The notes under the pieces: generated by a model
What the model was told of the DNA's origin: nothing
Database searches by the model: none
The model's input: only the letters and a program-made list of their open reading frames with translations
Part shown: positions 38,101 to 48,137 of the stretch, in pieces
Position numbering within the stretch: the first letter of the stretch is position 1
How the letters are laid out: every line of letters begins with the position of its first letter
Assembly: GCA_947652115.1 (NCBI GenBank)
Contig: OX393565.1
Span: 18,262,190 to 18,326,189 of the forward strand
DNA length: 64,000 nt
From: Blastomussa wellsi
Taxonomy: Eukaryota; Cnidaria; Anthozoa; Scleractinia; Plerogyridae
Direction of reading: 5' to 3'
Translations under genes and position numbers: made by a program

Positions 38101-41100
38101 ATACAAGGGAGCTACGGTAAGAAAAATTGTTACGCGAATGGACACTAATTATAGCACCAATTACAACAAGCAGTTTTATGTTATATAGTTTACCCTATAA
38201 GCTACCATATTTATTCTTCATTCTATTCTTCCTTGTTATATTTTACCTTACCATCTCTATTATTTTCTGTAGTTTCAACATTGCATATATTTATTTGTCT
38301 TGTCATCTTATATGTGCTACATGTTACTTTTATTGGTTAAACATTAACTGCTATTGGTTACAAACTGAAACCTTGAGAGTCGTTATTTTCCTTTCATTAT
38401 ATTACTGACAGTGAAGAAGAATAACTCTGCTATTTGAAATATTGGCCAATAAACTTTGCCCTTTTGCCATTCTACTAGCCTTGCAATCATTTTGGTTTCC
38501 TTTAATTATTATTATAAGTTTATAATTTACCGTTGATACTTTGTTTGCCGTAAGAGAAGCGTATGTTAATTTATCAGGTGCATTCATGAAACACACAAAA
38601 TCAGTTTAGGAGTGATAATTTAAACATTCTAAAACCTCATATTTTTGCAATGTCGTCATTCACATAAAAATAGAAGAAAAAACAGCAACAAATATGTACT
38701 GCAGCATTTAACTTTTTGATGTTTTAGAATTCGTGTATGAACAGCCCCTGTAAGAACAAGGCAACTTGTCAAACAGGATTTACAGACAGAGGATATCGCT
38801 GTTTATGCCTTCCTGGATTTACTGGTCACGATTGTGAAAATGGTGAGAAATTGAAGGTTTCTCCTTATCTTTTCTGTGCATTTCGGATAAATTCTATTAA
38901 ATATTTTCTTTACATAACGAAACCTGGCACGACGCTGATTGACTGGCACAAATACGTTTCTCTTGGCATCTGCAGCTGTTCTTGTGCTCTTGTAACACCA
39001 CTCCATTCATTGGCGTCATGCAAGTGTTACACTTATGATTTTCAGCCATTCTATTTTGGGTAACATTTCATGGAATCAAGTACTAAAATAATCGACACTC
39101 TTCTTTAATCTGTGTTTATTTGTTGGTTGGCTATACCGCGGTATATACACGTACCTCCTCTATTATTTTTAACACTACGTCTCTGAACGCCTGTTAGCAA
39201 TCCCCGTTATCCCTCTACCAAAAAGCACTGGGGAGGTCACTATGCAATGCACACGTGCAAATAGTAATTGTGTCGTCACGACCGTATCCTGTAAAAAATA
39301 TGTTTAATTCCGCGAACACCTTCGGTACGTAGAGAAAGACGACAAAAATGCATCTAAACCGGTCGTGAGACACTTAATCTCCCAAATCATGCTAAGCAAC
39401 ATATGGCAGTCTGTGGCCTTTCCCTTCACCAAGGAAGCACGGAAAGCCGCAAAACTCTAGAACAAAAATTTGTTTTTCAAATCGGCACTCTTAATCCTTA
39501 CGGTGTCAACGAACGCTTTTCATTCAACTAACTTATTCCGTTGTTTTCACATTACCAGGCACCAACCAATAGCGAAGCTCCATATTTCTGTATATAAACC
39601 ACACACGACCTACAATTCCTTGATTCGCTCCGACGAAGGGCTAACGCTCGACACGTCAACTCTCTTATTATCCACATACTCGGTCAAATTGATCGTCAAA
39701 ACACACGCTGTGCGGGCCGCAACGGCCCTGAAGCTGATTGGTTCACGCGATGAATTTAAACCAATCAGATTACGTTCAGACCGTTTGGGGTGGGAAAACC
39801 ATCGAGGTGCGTACGAGCGAACAGCAAGCTTTTAAGTTCAGTTTCACACAAAAGGCATGGTTTTCAGAGAGCAAAATCGGCCTACTTGTTATAAATGGGA
39901 AGAATACAGACAAAAAATTCGGATTTAGACTTGAAGATAGGCTAGAAGCAAGAGCACGATCCAGAAGAAACAAAGAAAGCAAGTTCTTGTCGTCTTTGCA
40001 AGAAGCGAAACGTCGTTCACTTGATTAACGTACTGCGGGAATTTTACACCGACGATCAACTGGAAATTGTAAGTTCGTTAAATATTGATTATCTATGAGT
40101 TCTTAACTCATTGGCGATTATTTTCAGAGACTTTGTAGCTACATATATCCGCAAAGTTCTGCACCTGTTCAGAGCATATCGGTCCGGCTTTTACAGTTAT
40201 AACATTTTCAGCGCGAAGTAAGTTCTTACTTGTATTCTTGAAAGCATTATTAAATATGTGAGTCATCAGGATGTTATTTGGCCTTGTATATGGATAATAA
40301 TGACATTATCGGGAAAATTGTTTATTGGCACCCGTGCAGTGTCATTTGCGACCATCGCGCTTCGCGCTCGGGCCGCAAATGACAGTACGCGGGCGCCCAT
40401 AAACAATAATCCCTCAAAAAGTCATGTTAATACCCTATTATCAACCCAGTTGATAAAACCAAATTATATTGTTATATTTCCCACCGACGCAGCAGAACAT
40501 TTTCTTTAGAAACTTACCCCCTCTATTCTTTTGCTTTATATGATTTTCTGCCCAATGTTACTTTTGGGGGATAAAGATCAATGGCAGTGAAGTGATCGGG
40601 AAATTCGCAAAGAAAATCCGAATTAAACTAAGGTTTCCTAACAGAGGCGTGAAATTCATTAAGGGTTAACTTTGCTGATGTGACTGTTACCTTGTTATCT
40701 TTTCTTGTTGTTGCAGCTATCACATGCAAGGACATATACCACAAGAATTTGTAAGTGAACGACAACTGGCGTTTCTGTTACTCAACTTAAACGTTTTATT
40801 TTCTTACACTTTTCATCTCGTTTCGGACAAATTTCGGACATAAACTCCGGTAAATTTGCTGAAACATTTTTAAAGTAAATTTTTGCACCTTTTAAACACG
40901 AATTAGACTGATGAAAACATCTGTGCAAATGATAATGCTGCAGGATGCATTGAATATAGCCCCATTACGCCATTACCCCATTACATTTTCCTTTCCAGTA
41001 ATACGTTAAAAGAACGAGCAAAACCTAACCTCAGTTCTAGCTCTATCATATATATTGGCATTCGATTCATGTGATGGCATCGCCAAAGAAAATACTTACT

Positions 41101-41935
41101 TAAAACTTTTATACTGCACTGTAAGTCCGAAATTTGTTGCAAGTAACGTAATCAAGAATATTATTTAATAAATCAACATTCAGGTCTAGTGTAAATATGG
41201 CGTACCGAATGAAAGTAGGATCTGAAACCATTCTTGTTTACTGTCACCTAACAAAAGCCGGCCTTGGGGCATGCGGTGCAGGTGGCTGGACGCTGGTCAT
41301 GAAGATTGATGGCGCAAAGGTACTTTGTTATCCATATCCCTGTAAGCAATTAGCCATTTTCTAAACGAGAAGAGGACTGGGTACTCGAAAGAGCCTCCAA
41401 ACCTTAGTCAAATTAGTCAAGTTTGAGCGTAATTAGCATGGAGGGACGCATGTCCCTCCAACCGTGCAAAGCTCTCTTAAATATAAGAGTTTCAAAAGTG
41501 TACTATATGTCTTTGCGTTTAAACTAATAACATTCAAATTTGGCAAGTATGCTAATGTTTCAATGCTCTTTCCGGTGACAGGCTTAAGTTTTCGATTCAG
41601 TTGGTTATAAATATTCGTTTCAAGTTTCCTGCTCGTTTAGAAAATGGCTAATTAGTTCAATTAAATGAGTAAATCCATTAATTATTTAATTAATTAATTA
41701 TTATATCCCGTTGAAGCCCTGATTTTTTCAGGCTTCTTTATTCAATTGCGAAAATTGGAAATTCACTGAGATGATCATTCTTCACTTTCGTCTACATCCG
41801 CAAATATGATTTTTTTCATATATACTTCACATCAACATAAAAAGTGTAAAGATTCTAAACGGTGTTATAACTGAAACTTTCGTTAAACTAACTTAACGTT
41901 ATTTGGCATGAAACAAGAAAATAAATTGGCAAAAA

Positions 41936-41984
<49 letters not shown>

Positions 41985-42912
41985 CTGACTGACTGACTGA
42001 CTGGCTGATTGATTGATTGATTGGTTGCTGAGATTTTTTTAGCCTTCAATCAACCACAAACACTGAAACGATAAGCAAAACAAAGCTAAGCTAAGCATGC
42101 GGACACACAAACACATATGCGTGAGTTAGAGCTGAAAGACAATAATTAGAAGCAAGAGTTATGGTAAGTCTGGTTGGAAGCCAAACTATTTGAAAAAAAG
42201 GTGGGGGGTGGGGTGCTGTTTGCCGTCAAGACCAGCCTACCGTTTCTAGTTTGCTTTGCACTTCTCATCAATCGGTTTGTTACATTTATTTTATGACCTC
42301 TTGAAGCTATGCACTTCCTGGTCAGAGAGCCGGTCGAACATATTTCTTTTCTATTTAACGGCTTGTAATTATCCTCTTTCGCAGAACACGTTCAAATATG
42401 ATTCCAGCTTTTGGACCAACCACGAAACATTTAACCCTACAGGAGGAGAGACTGGGTTAGACACCCAGGAGACGAAGTTGCCGACCTACTGGGGCACACC
42501 CTTTTCCAAGATATGCCTCGGTATGAAGATCCCTGGCGAGGAAAACATATTTTTCATCGTCATAAATAAGGCCGCTGACTCGCTTTACTCACTGATCGCC
42601 GACGGGCAATTCCGCGCCACATCACTGGGTCGAGACGCGTGGAAAAGGCTGCTTGGTTCCCAAGGCTCATTACAGCGAAACTGTAACAGAGAAGGGTTCA
42701 ATGCAGCGAGTGACCATCTGAGCCACTCCAAGGCGAGAATCGGTATCCTTGGTAACAACGAAAACGACTGCTATTCCTGTGATTCCAGAATTGGGTTTGG
42801 TACTGGGGGCCTGTCAGATAAAACCATCACATGTGGAAACGTGGGTTCGTCCCATTCTCCAGATAACGGAGACAAACGTATTCAAGCCATGGGATATATA
42901 TTTGTCCAGTAG
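35142..42912 (+). CDS. Gene D: secreted discoidin-PAN-EGF-fibrinogen-like protein
   Basis: Eight exons fit: 35142-35214, 36354-36685, 36999-37137, 37857-38116, 38728-38842, 40717-40750, 41184-41319 and 42385-42912. They total 1617 nt (538 aa) without stops. Exon 1 is a signal peptide closely related to that of gene C (MLSILICSAMFLFSS), with a less usual GTTAGT donor. Exons 2-3 form an F5/8 type C (discoidin) domain (MTASSEFSDDYQAPYGRL ... WLQVDLGK ... YIRFHP ... CLRVEIFG). Exon 4 is PAN, exon 5 EGF, exons 6-7 the fibrinogen start (GAGGWTLVMKIDGAK), and exon 8 the C-terminal module ending MGYIFVQ. There is no calcium-binding EGF. Discoidin domains usually bind glycans or lipids, so this paralogue may have gained a binding function. 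Confidence 0.85.
35836..36200. repeat. Degenerate CATGTCATG / CCATGCTATG low-complexity array
   Basis: Simple ATGTC repeats (35837-35930) grade into CATGCTATGCC-like and CCATTCC-like units. It lies in the first intron of gene D. Open frames across it are composition artefacts. Confidence 0.7.
39460..40530 (+). mobile_element. Split terminal-repeat remnant of a Penelope-like element
   Basis: Bases 39600-39690 contain a degenerate hammerhead (CCGACGA at 39630-39636, stem GGGCT...GCTC, GACAC at 39650). Bases 40432-40530 contain CCCACCGACGCAGCAGAAC and TTCTTTAGAAACTTACCCCC, which I recognise as a following block in coral Penelope-like terminal repeats. About 740 bp of other sequence separates them, probably a later insertion. 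It lies in the intron 38843-40716 of gene D. Confidence 0.4.
41937..42023. repeat. (TTGA)n/(CTGA)n microsatellite
   Basis: About 10 units of TTGA, then CTGA units, then TTGA again. Intronic in gene D. Confidence 0.9.
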
Positions 42913-42992
42913 CATGCGCATGTATGTATGTATGCGTGCTTTTAAAGGGTTATAGGACGGGTTCGTGGGTCAAAATTGAGATTTCTATTGTA

Positions 42993-42998
42993 AATAAA
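42993..42998 (+). terminator. Poly(A) signal of gene D
   Basis: AATAAA 81 bases after the gene D stop codon. Confidence 0.55.
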
Positions 42999-43297
42999 TT
43001 TCGTCGATTTTTCTTTCTTTTGCAAAAAACAGAAATCCAAAATGTTTTTTTTTTTTCACTCCGGAGTTGTTGGGATTTTCTCTTTTTTGCGTGACTCTTT
43101 ACGCCGCAGGTGTCGAGCTGTCAACACTGCTGCACCAAGCCATGTTTTTGCTGTTCGATATGAAAAATATGTAAGCTAAGAAGCAAAGGTCCACAGGCCT
43201 AGATTTCTGCCGAGAGTATGGGCAGCATATTGCGATTCGTAGGCGCACCGGATCGTGAACCGCATGCCGCTATCCATGACGACCATGAAAAATGAAA

Positions 43298-43408
43298 TTA
43301 CGTTCTAATTCGCTACGCTCAAACGAACGTAAATTATTTTACCCTTAAATTCCCGTAATAAATAAATCAGGCAAGAAGTATGGTAGGATGCGTAAGCGGA
43401 TCCAAAAC
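43298..43408 (-). repeat. Split direct repeat A1 (3' end of retrotransposon)
   Basis: 111 bp, identical by eye to 47213-47323 at a constant offset of 3915. It marks the 3' terminus. A T-rich run of about 17 bases lies inside the element near 43450. Confidence 0.85.
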
Positions 43409-43549
43409 ACAGTTTATTACATCGTAGATTAAATCATAATACAAAAATTACATTTTTTTTTTTTTTTTACAATGCATTCGTAGAACTCTTTATTGTTTAC
43501 GCTAATATTAAGAAAAAAGGAACGTGTGAAGTATAAATCCTCAATGATA

Positions 43550-44661
43550 TTACAAGCGTAAATACTTAGTTACTTGTAGTCTATTCTCAAGGCTCTCTTC
43601 AATGTACATATCCTTGGCAGAGTCAGACTTCCATCTGCCATGTATTTTAAGTAGTCTTTCTGAGATCGAATGACCACTATTACGCACTACAGATGTAATG
43701 CCACCGGATCTTAAACTATGAAGACCGTAATTATTAGGATTATAACCTAGCTTACTTAGACAATCTCTAAGAATTTCCCTGCATCTAGTATAAGAAATCT
43801 TACCACTTCTCAGGGTATAGCTAGAATTACTAGGATGAAAAGTTAGAGGTCTAAATAAAGGAAGATTACTATTGCTGTCAATCCCAGAGAGGTTTAAATA
43901 CCTTCTTAAGACAACGACAGGACAGTACTTAGATCTGGAAGCACTAATATAGACATAATTCCCTTCCCTATAAATATCGGTTTTGCTTCGAGGCAAGAAA
44001 ATCCTTATATAATCATTGTGAAACTCAATATGCTTCGGAACGATATTACATAAATCGTCATAACGAAGAAAACCTGCGAAAGCTAATGAGCATAAGGCGG
44101 CAATACGAAGATCCTTCAGATTAGAATCTTCCTTATTATGAACGTCCAATATGTTCCTAATGATTTCTGTGGTAATGGGCTTCTTTTTCATTATCGGTTG
44201 TGACCTCTGGCGTTTGGCAGATTCGATAATATTTCTGCAAAAATCGCTATCCAATGGGTTACAATCAAGACTGGGAACAAATGAATGTAGCCATTTAAGG
44301 GCAGCGTGGGTCAAAATTACAGAGGAACTGGAACTAAAGAGTGTTGGACTTCGAATAAATAAAGAGATACGACACTTAAAGGAAAAGGTAGCTCAAAGCT
44401 TATTTGCTTACTTTTACACCAATCCAAAAACTTCTTAATAACTCGCATATAGGATTTTGCTGTAGCATCTGCTCTGGATTTCAACATCACGTCTAAAACC
44501 CGATTGGCATTCAATGATGAAAGAACTGGGGAACCTTTCCATAACTTGCTTGAAGAAATTATCTGAAAGATCAAGAACATAACATACAAACTAAAAGAAC
44601 AAACGTACACCCTAATTGTAGTGAGAATAACATGGGGATACCAAAGTGCCCAATGCATCAT
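43550..44661 (-). pseudogene. Tyrosine recombinase of the retrotransposon, frameshifted
   Basis: The catalytic part (44314-43550) contains the N-terminal Arg region (LAFAGFLRYDDLCNI), LHSLRSGG (the H-x-x-R box), HGRW and a C-terminal tyrosine (DMYIEE), as in DIRS/Ngaro recombinases. The core-binding N-terminal part (SRADATAKSYMRVIKKFLDW) lies in another frame ending at 44317. The two join across a one-base shift near 44325-44345. A splice-acceptor-like TTGATCTTTCAG near 44563 may mark the true beginning of the exon. The enzyme would insert the circular DNA copy into the genome. Unless splicing or frameshifting repairs it, this copy is inactive. Confidence 0.75.
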
Positions 44662-44790
44662 TGTTTGGGCCAGAGTCTGGGCCAGTGCCCTCTAAAACAA
44701 GACATCATTGTTAGGCCAGTGCCACAAGATGCAAATCATTGTTTCGGCCAGTGCCGCATGAGATGAAAACCATTGCTCAGGCCAGTGCCA
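44658..44790 (-). repeat. Cluster of GGCACTGGCC motifs between pol and recombinase
   Basis: Five GGCCAGTGCC-like motifs, most preceded by CATTGTT or CATTGCT, occur within 130 bases at irregular spacing of about 31-47. Non-coding in all frames. Function unknown; possible protein-binding or RNA elements. Confidence 0.6.
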
Positions 44791-44817
44791 ACACACTTGA
44801 TGAACAAGTCCAATTTG

Positions 44818-46923
44818 TTACTCAGTAAATTCAATTCTTAAGGCGATAATATAGCCTGTGAATTGGTGAGACCCTAACAGCGAATTATGATTTCTTCCGT
44901 GAGTAAGAACTTCCTTCCCAGCACGAATAACGTGGGCCGCAACAGAATTACCATATTTGTGCATAATTAATGGCCAGTAATGAGCCGAAGGCCAGAAGGG
45001 TACAACAAGAGTACCAACGGCATACTGACACTTCATATAATGCAAAACACGTGGAACAATACCCACAGGTGGAACCACGAGACAGTTCTCCCCGCCAAGA
45101 GGCTGAAAGAAGAAGTCGACACCTGCAGTATTGGGATTCCAGAATCTCGAAAAGAATTTGGGGAGTTTGTGATTATAATAATTGGCAAAACAATCAACAG
45201 TATGGGGCCCCCAACGCTCATCAAGAAATAGAAAAAATTCGTTGGTAATTTGCCAATCATCGGTATCAATTAATCGACTTATAAAATCAGCTTGCTGATT
45301 TAAAGTACGTGGAATCCACTGGACCTCTAAATGAATCCCCGACTGGATACAAGTACTGAAAATGCTCCGTGCGATCCTGTGTAGATCAAGTTTCATACTG
45401 CCCACTTCAACAACCTTAGAAGCGGCTTGGCTATCAGTATACCACTTAACGTGCGATCCTTTAAGTACAGGGGCAAATGATTGCAATGAAAATTCAATAA
45501 CAGATAATTCTCTCCATGTTGAGCTTCGCAAACTTTCGTTCTCCGTCCACAATTTGTGACACACAAAGTCATTGTTAAAGTCAATAAATGCACCACCTCC
45601 AGTGGCACTAGCATCTGAGTATACAAAATAACTAGGATCTTTACTTACAAAGCAATATCTGCTGTTGAGGTTAATCAAATTATCTTTCCAAAAATATAAT
45701 TCCTCTTTGCAATAATCATCAAGACAGAATACTGAATCCCAATTATCTACACACAAGGTAGACATAACACAATGTCTGGTCATTATCCTACCAATGTTTC
45801 CAACCACAGGTGCAGTGGAGATAATTTGACCCGTGAAGGAAGCCAGCTCTCTAGCAGAAAGTTTAAAATCGGCCTCAATAATTCGATCTATGGTGTTGGT
45901 AATCTTTGTAATTCTCCTCTCTACAATTTTTAGAGTACCCAATAAAGAATTCCAGGTTATACCTAACCAGTCCAAAACTTGAGTAGGTTCCCATATCGAT
46001 TTCTCTTCATTCACTACGAAACCCGCACCATACAAGTCCCGCCTTACGGTTTGGGCCTTAAGAAGACAACCTTCTTTATCCTGAACTATCGCCCAACCAT
46101 CGTCTAAGAAAATAGCTATGCAAGTCCCTTGTATTCTCCAATGTTTCTCTAAAGGTTTAAGAAGCTTTGTGAATATATAGGGAGCTGTAGACAAACCAAA
46201 CGGAAGAACGGTGAACACGTAGAATACTTCGTTATTCGAATCTGGAGCACGCCAGCAAAACCCCAAAAACGTTTGGTGGTCCTGTGAAATTTCAATATGG
46301 TGATAGCCACTTTTCAAATCAAAAGAAAACATATACGAATCCTTGGCAAAATAAGCCATAGCAACTTTCCAATCCTCGTATTTGATTCTCTGATTAATTA
46401 GAGACCTGTTAACGTGACGTAAATCGAGAATTAACCTCTTTTTGCCACATGGCTGAATAGATACTGATAAGGGGTTAACAATAAAAGGTTGCTCATCAAC
46501 CCTACAAACCCGACCTGAATTAACTAACTCAAGAACAGCTTGGTCAACGAAATTAGCATGAAGTCGAGCAGACTTATTATTCTTTAGCCTTACAGCTAAT
46601 GGAAGGCTAGCAAATGGTAATTTGTAACCCTTTTCAATAATAGTCAGAATGAAATTTGGGGCACCAACAGATCTCCAAAACCCTAGATTTTTCTTCAAGT
46701 TACCCTTAACAGTTATAGACTGTCCGCTTTCAAGTTCGCATTTCTGTACGATTTCTTCTACCTGTGCCAAGTCTTCTTCACTGCTTTGATTGGTATTGAG
46801 TTGAATGGCTTCCGGCTGGCTTGTTGTAGGAGAGTCCAGGGTAAGTATTGTAGTTGGGAGACTGGTAACTTCCTGACCAGAACATGGATCTACAGTCCTT
46901 AGCCCAGTGTCCAAGTTTACCAC
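44818..46923 (-). CDS. pol: Reverse transcriptase-RNase H polyprotein
   Basis: A 701-residue uninterrupted frame. Reverse transcriptase spans roughly residues 130-340, with LILDLRHVNRSL, SGYHHIEIS, LPFGLSTAPYIFTKLL and the catalytic FLDDG. RNase H spans about 430-560, with all expected acidic residues (SDASATGGG, WRELSVIE, YTDSQAA, NQQADFISR). The C-terminal part (HTVDCFANYYNHKLPKFFSR, then VVPPVGIVPRVL and VVPFWPSAHYW) resembles the degenerate methyltransferase-like region seen after RNase H in DIRS-type elements. It overlaps the end of gag (46778) in a different frame, so it is made by frameshift, re-initiation or a separate message. Confidence 0.92.
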   Translation of the reverse strand: MVNLDTGLRTVDPCSGQEVTSLPTTILTLDSPTTSQPEAIQLNTNQSSEEDLAQVEEIVQKCELESGQSITVKGNLKKNLGFWRSVGAPNFILTIIEKGYKLPFASLPLAVRLKNNKSARLHANFVDQAVLELVNSGRVCRVDEQPFIVNPLSVSIQPCGKKRLILDLRHVNRSLINQRIKYEDWKVAMAYFAKDSYMFSFDLKSGYHHIEISQDHQTFLGFCWRAPDSNNEVFYVFTVLPFGLSTAPYIFTKLLKPLEKHWRIQGTCIAIFLDDGWAIVQDKEGCLLKAQTVRRDLYGAGFVVNEEKSIWEPTQVLDWLGITWNSLLGTLKIVERRITKITNTIDRIIEADFKLSARELASFTGQIISTAPVVGNIGRIMTRHCVMSTLCVDNWDSVFCLDDYCKEELYFWKDNLINLNSRYCFVSKDPSYFVYSDASATGGGAFIDFNNDFVCHKLWTENESLRSSTWRELSVIEFSLQSFAPVLKGSHVKWYTDSQAASKVVEVGSMKLDLHRIARSIFSTCIQSGIHLEVQWIPRTLNQQADFISRLIDTDDWQITNEFFLFLDERWGPHTVDCFANYYNHKLPKFFSRFWNPNTAGVDFFFQPLGGENCLVVPPVGIVPRVLHYMKCQYAVGTLVVPFWPSAHYWPLIMHKYGNSVAAHVIRAGKEVLTHGRNHNSLLGSHQFTGYIIALRIEFTE

Positions 46924-47926
46924 ACTTGTAGCAACGTGAGAAGTCGCAAGAAGCGTCTCTACGGCCTAAATAAAATAAAACGTAGTAAGCAGAGGGGGGG
47001 GGGGGGGGGGGGTGGGGATGGGAAACACTAGCGAAAAGATGTACAAACTGTGAAGTAGGAAACCGCAAACGTGAATGATGCGCAGAAAACTGTACAGAGT
47101 ATAAGTACTAGAAACCGACCAATAACAGCGTAGCAGGCACAATAAAGGGTGTGGCAGGCGTTAAAGCGAAACAAGTACGACTAATTACTTCGAATACCAG
47201 CGGAAAATACATTTACGTTCTAATTCGCTACGCTCAAACGAACGTAAATTATTTTACCCTTAAATTCCCGTAATAAATAAATCAGGCAAGAAGTATGGTA
47301 GGATGCGTAAGCGGATCCAAAACCATATGAAATCACAAAGTAAATTGTAGGCAATTTTTCTTACCACGAAAAAGCTGATTATCAGCACCCACAGCAGCTC
47401 TAGCTTTCTTTCCACGCTCGTTTGTGAGTTGGTCCTTTTGTCGTCTCTTTCGACTCGCCGTTTCTCTAGCCTTTTTGAGCCGTTTCTCATCTTCGGAGTC
47501 GGACGCCAACTCATCGGATTCGTACTCCGCCACAACTTGCCATCCATCCTTGCTCTTGTCGGCAATTTTTATTAGCTTTTGCCGTTTGCGAATAAGCTCC
47601 CTGGCCTCTTGAGAATACTTCTTTATCAGTGGTAAATTTGGTTCGCCGCGCTCAGACTCGGTTTCTATGCTTTCAATAATGGAGTCCAATTCTGCATTGA
47701 GCTCGAACTGTTTTTGATTGCCCTTGTACTTCAATTGCACAACTTCTTTGTCTATTTTGCTCTTTTGCTCAATCTGCTTTGCTTTAACCTCCAATTTTTT
47801 CTCCAGGTAATCTTTAAACATTGAAAATACCTGGTCACCAGCTGCCGAGTTGCCAGTACCATGAACCGGTTGAGTCGTATCTGTTGAGTGGGACGAGCCT
47901 TCGGTTTGCTCCTGTTCGCTGGACAT
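46778..47926 (-). CDS. gag: Gag, predicted two-exon (intron holds A2-B2 repeats)
   Basis: Exon 1 runs from the Met at 47926, just inside the 5' repeat, to 47365. It encodes a charged, coiled-coil-rich protein (KKLEVKAKQIEQKSKIDKEV; a basic tail RKRRQKDQLTNERGKK). A good donor (G|GTAAGA at 47364) and acceptor (TTTATTTTATTTAG ending at 46966) bound a 399-nt intron. Exon 2 (46965-46778) continues in frame with a CCHC zinc knuckle (CYKCGKLGHWAKDC) and ends at 46778. Without splicing, exon 1 ends after about 12 more codons and lacks the knuckle. The splice fit is seen in the sequence; usage is inferred. Confidence 0.75.
47017..47323 (-). repeat. Internal split direct repeats A2-B2
   Basis: A2 (47323-47213) copies the 3' end of the element and B2 (47213-47017) copies its 5' end. 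The pair is what joining the two ends in a circle would produce. It lies entirely within the predicted gag intron, followed by a run of about 20 G (plus strand) near 46993-47012. Confidence 0.85.
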
Positions 47927-47940
47927 TAGTAGCACACGCT

Positions 47941-48137
47941 GATGGGAAACACTAGCGAAAAGATGTACAAACTGTGAAGTAGGAAACCGCAAACGTGAAT
48001 GATGCGCAGAAAACTGTACAGAGTATAAGTACTAGAAACCGACCAATAACAGCGTAGCAGGCACAATAAAGGGTGTGGCAGGCGTTAAAGCGAAACAAGT
48101 ACGACTAATTACTTCGAATACCAGCGGAAAATACATT
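47941..48137 (-). repeat. Split direct repeat B1 (5' end of retrotransposon)
   Basis: 197 bp, matching 47017-47213 at a constant offset of 924. It contains an upstream Met in frame with gag. It probably holds the promoter. Confidence 0.85.

Larger units (their letters stand above)
43298..48137 (-). mobile_element. PAT/Ngaro-like tyrosine-recombinase retrotransposon (DIRS order)
   Basis: The 4.84-kb element is read on the minus strand. It has a 5' repeat B1 (48137-47941), gag, an internal A2-B2 pair (47323-47017), pol with reverse transcriptase and RNase H, a tyrosine recombinase, and a 3' repeat A1 (43408-43298). Each terminal half has its copy in the internal pair: split direct repeats, as in PAT and Ngaro elements, which integrate a circular intermediate by recombinase without a target duplication. 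Unlike the published PAT layout as I know it, the internal pair lies between gag and pol. Pol is intact; the recombinase frame is broken. Confidence 0.85.

Noticed and set aside
39738..40028. 96-codon plus-strand frame in an intron of gene D
   Set aside because: Looks somewhat protein-like but has no recognisable domain, and lies in a probable repeat insertion.
41937..42023. Regular 4-base repeat considered as a CRISPR-like array
   Set aside because: Pure microsatellite without spacers, in a eukaryotic intron.
46991..47014. Run of about 20 G as a possible coding proline tract
   Set aside because: It lies inside the predicted gag intron; the Pro-rich reading is probably not translated.
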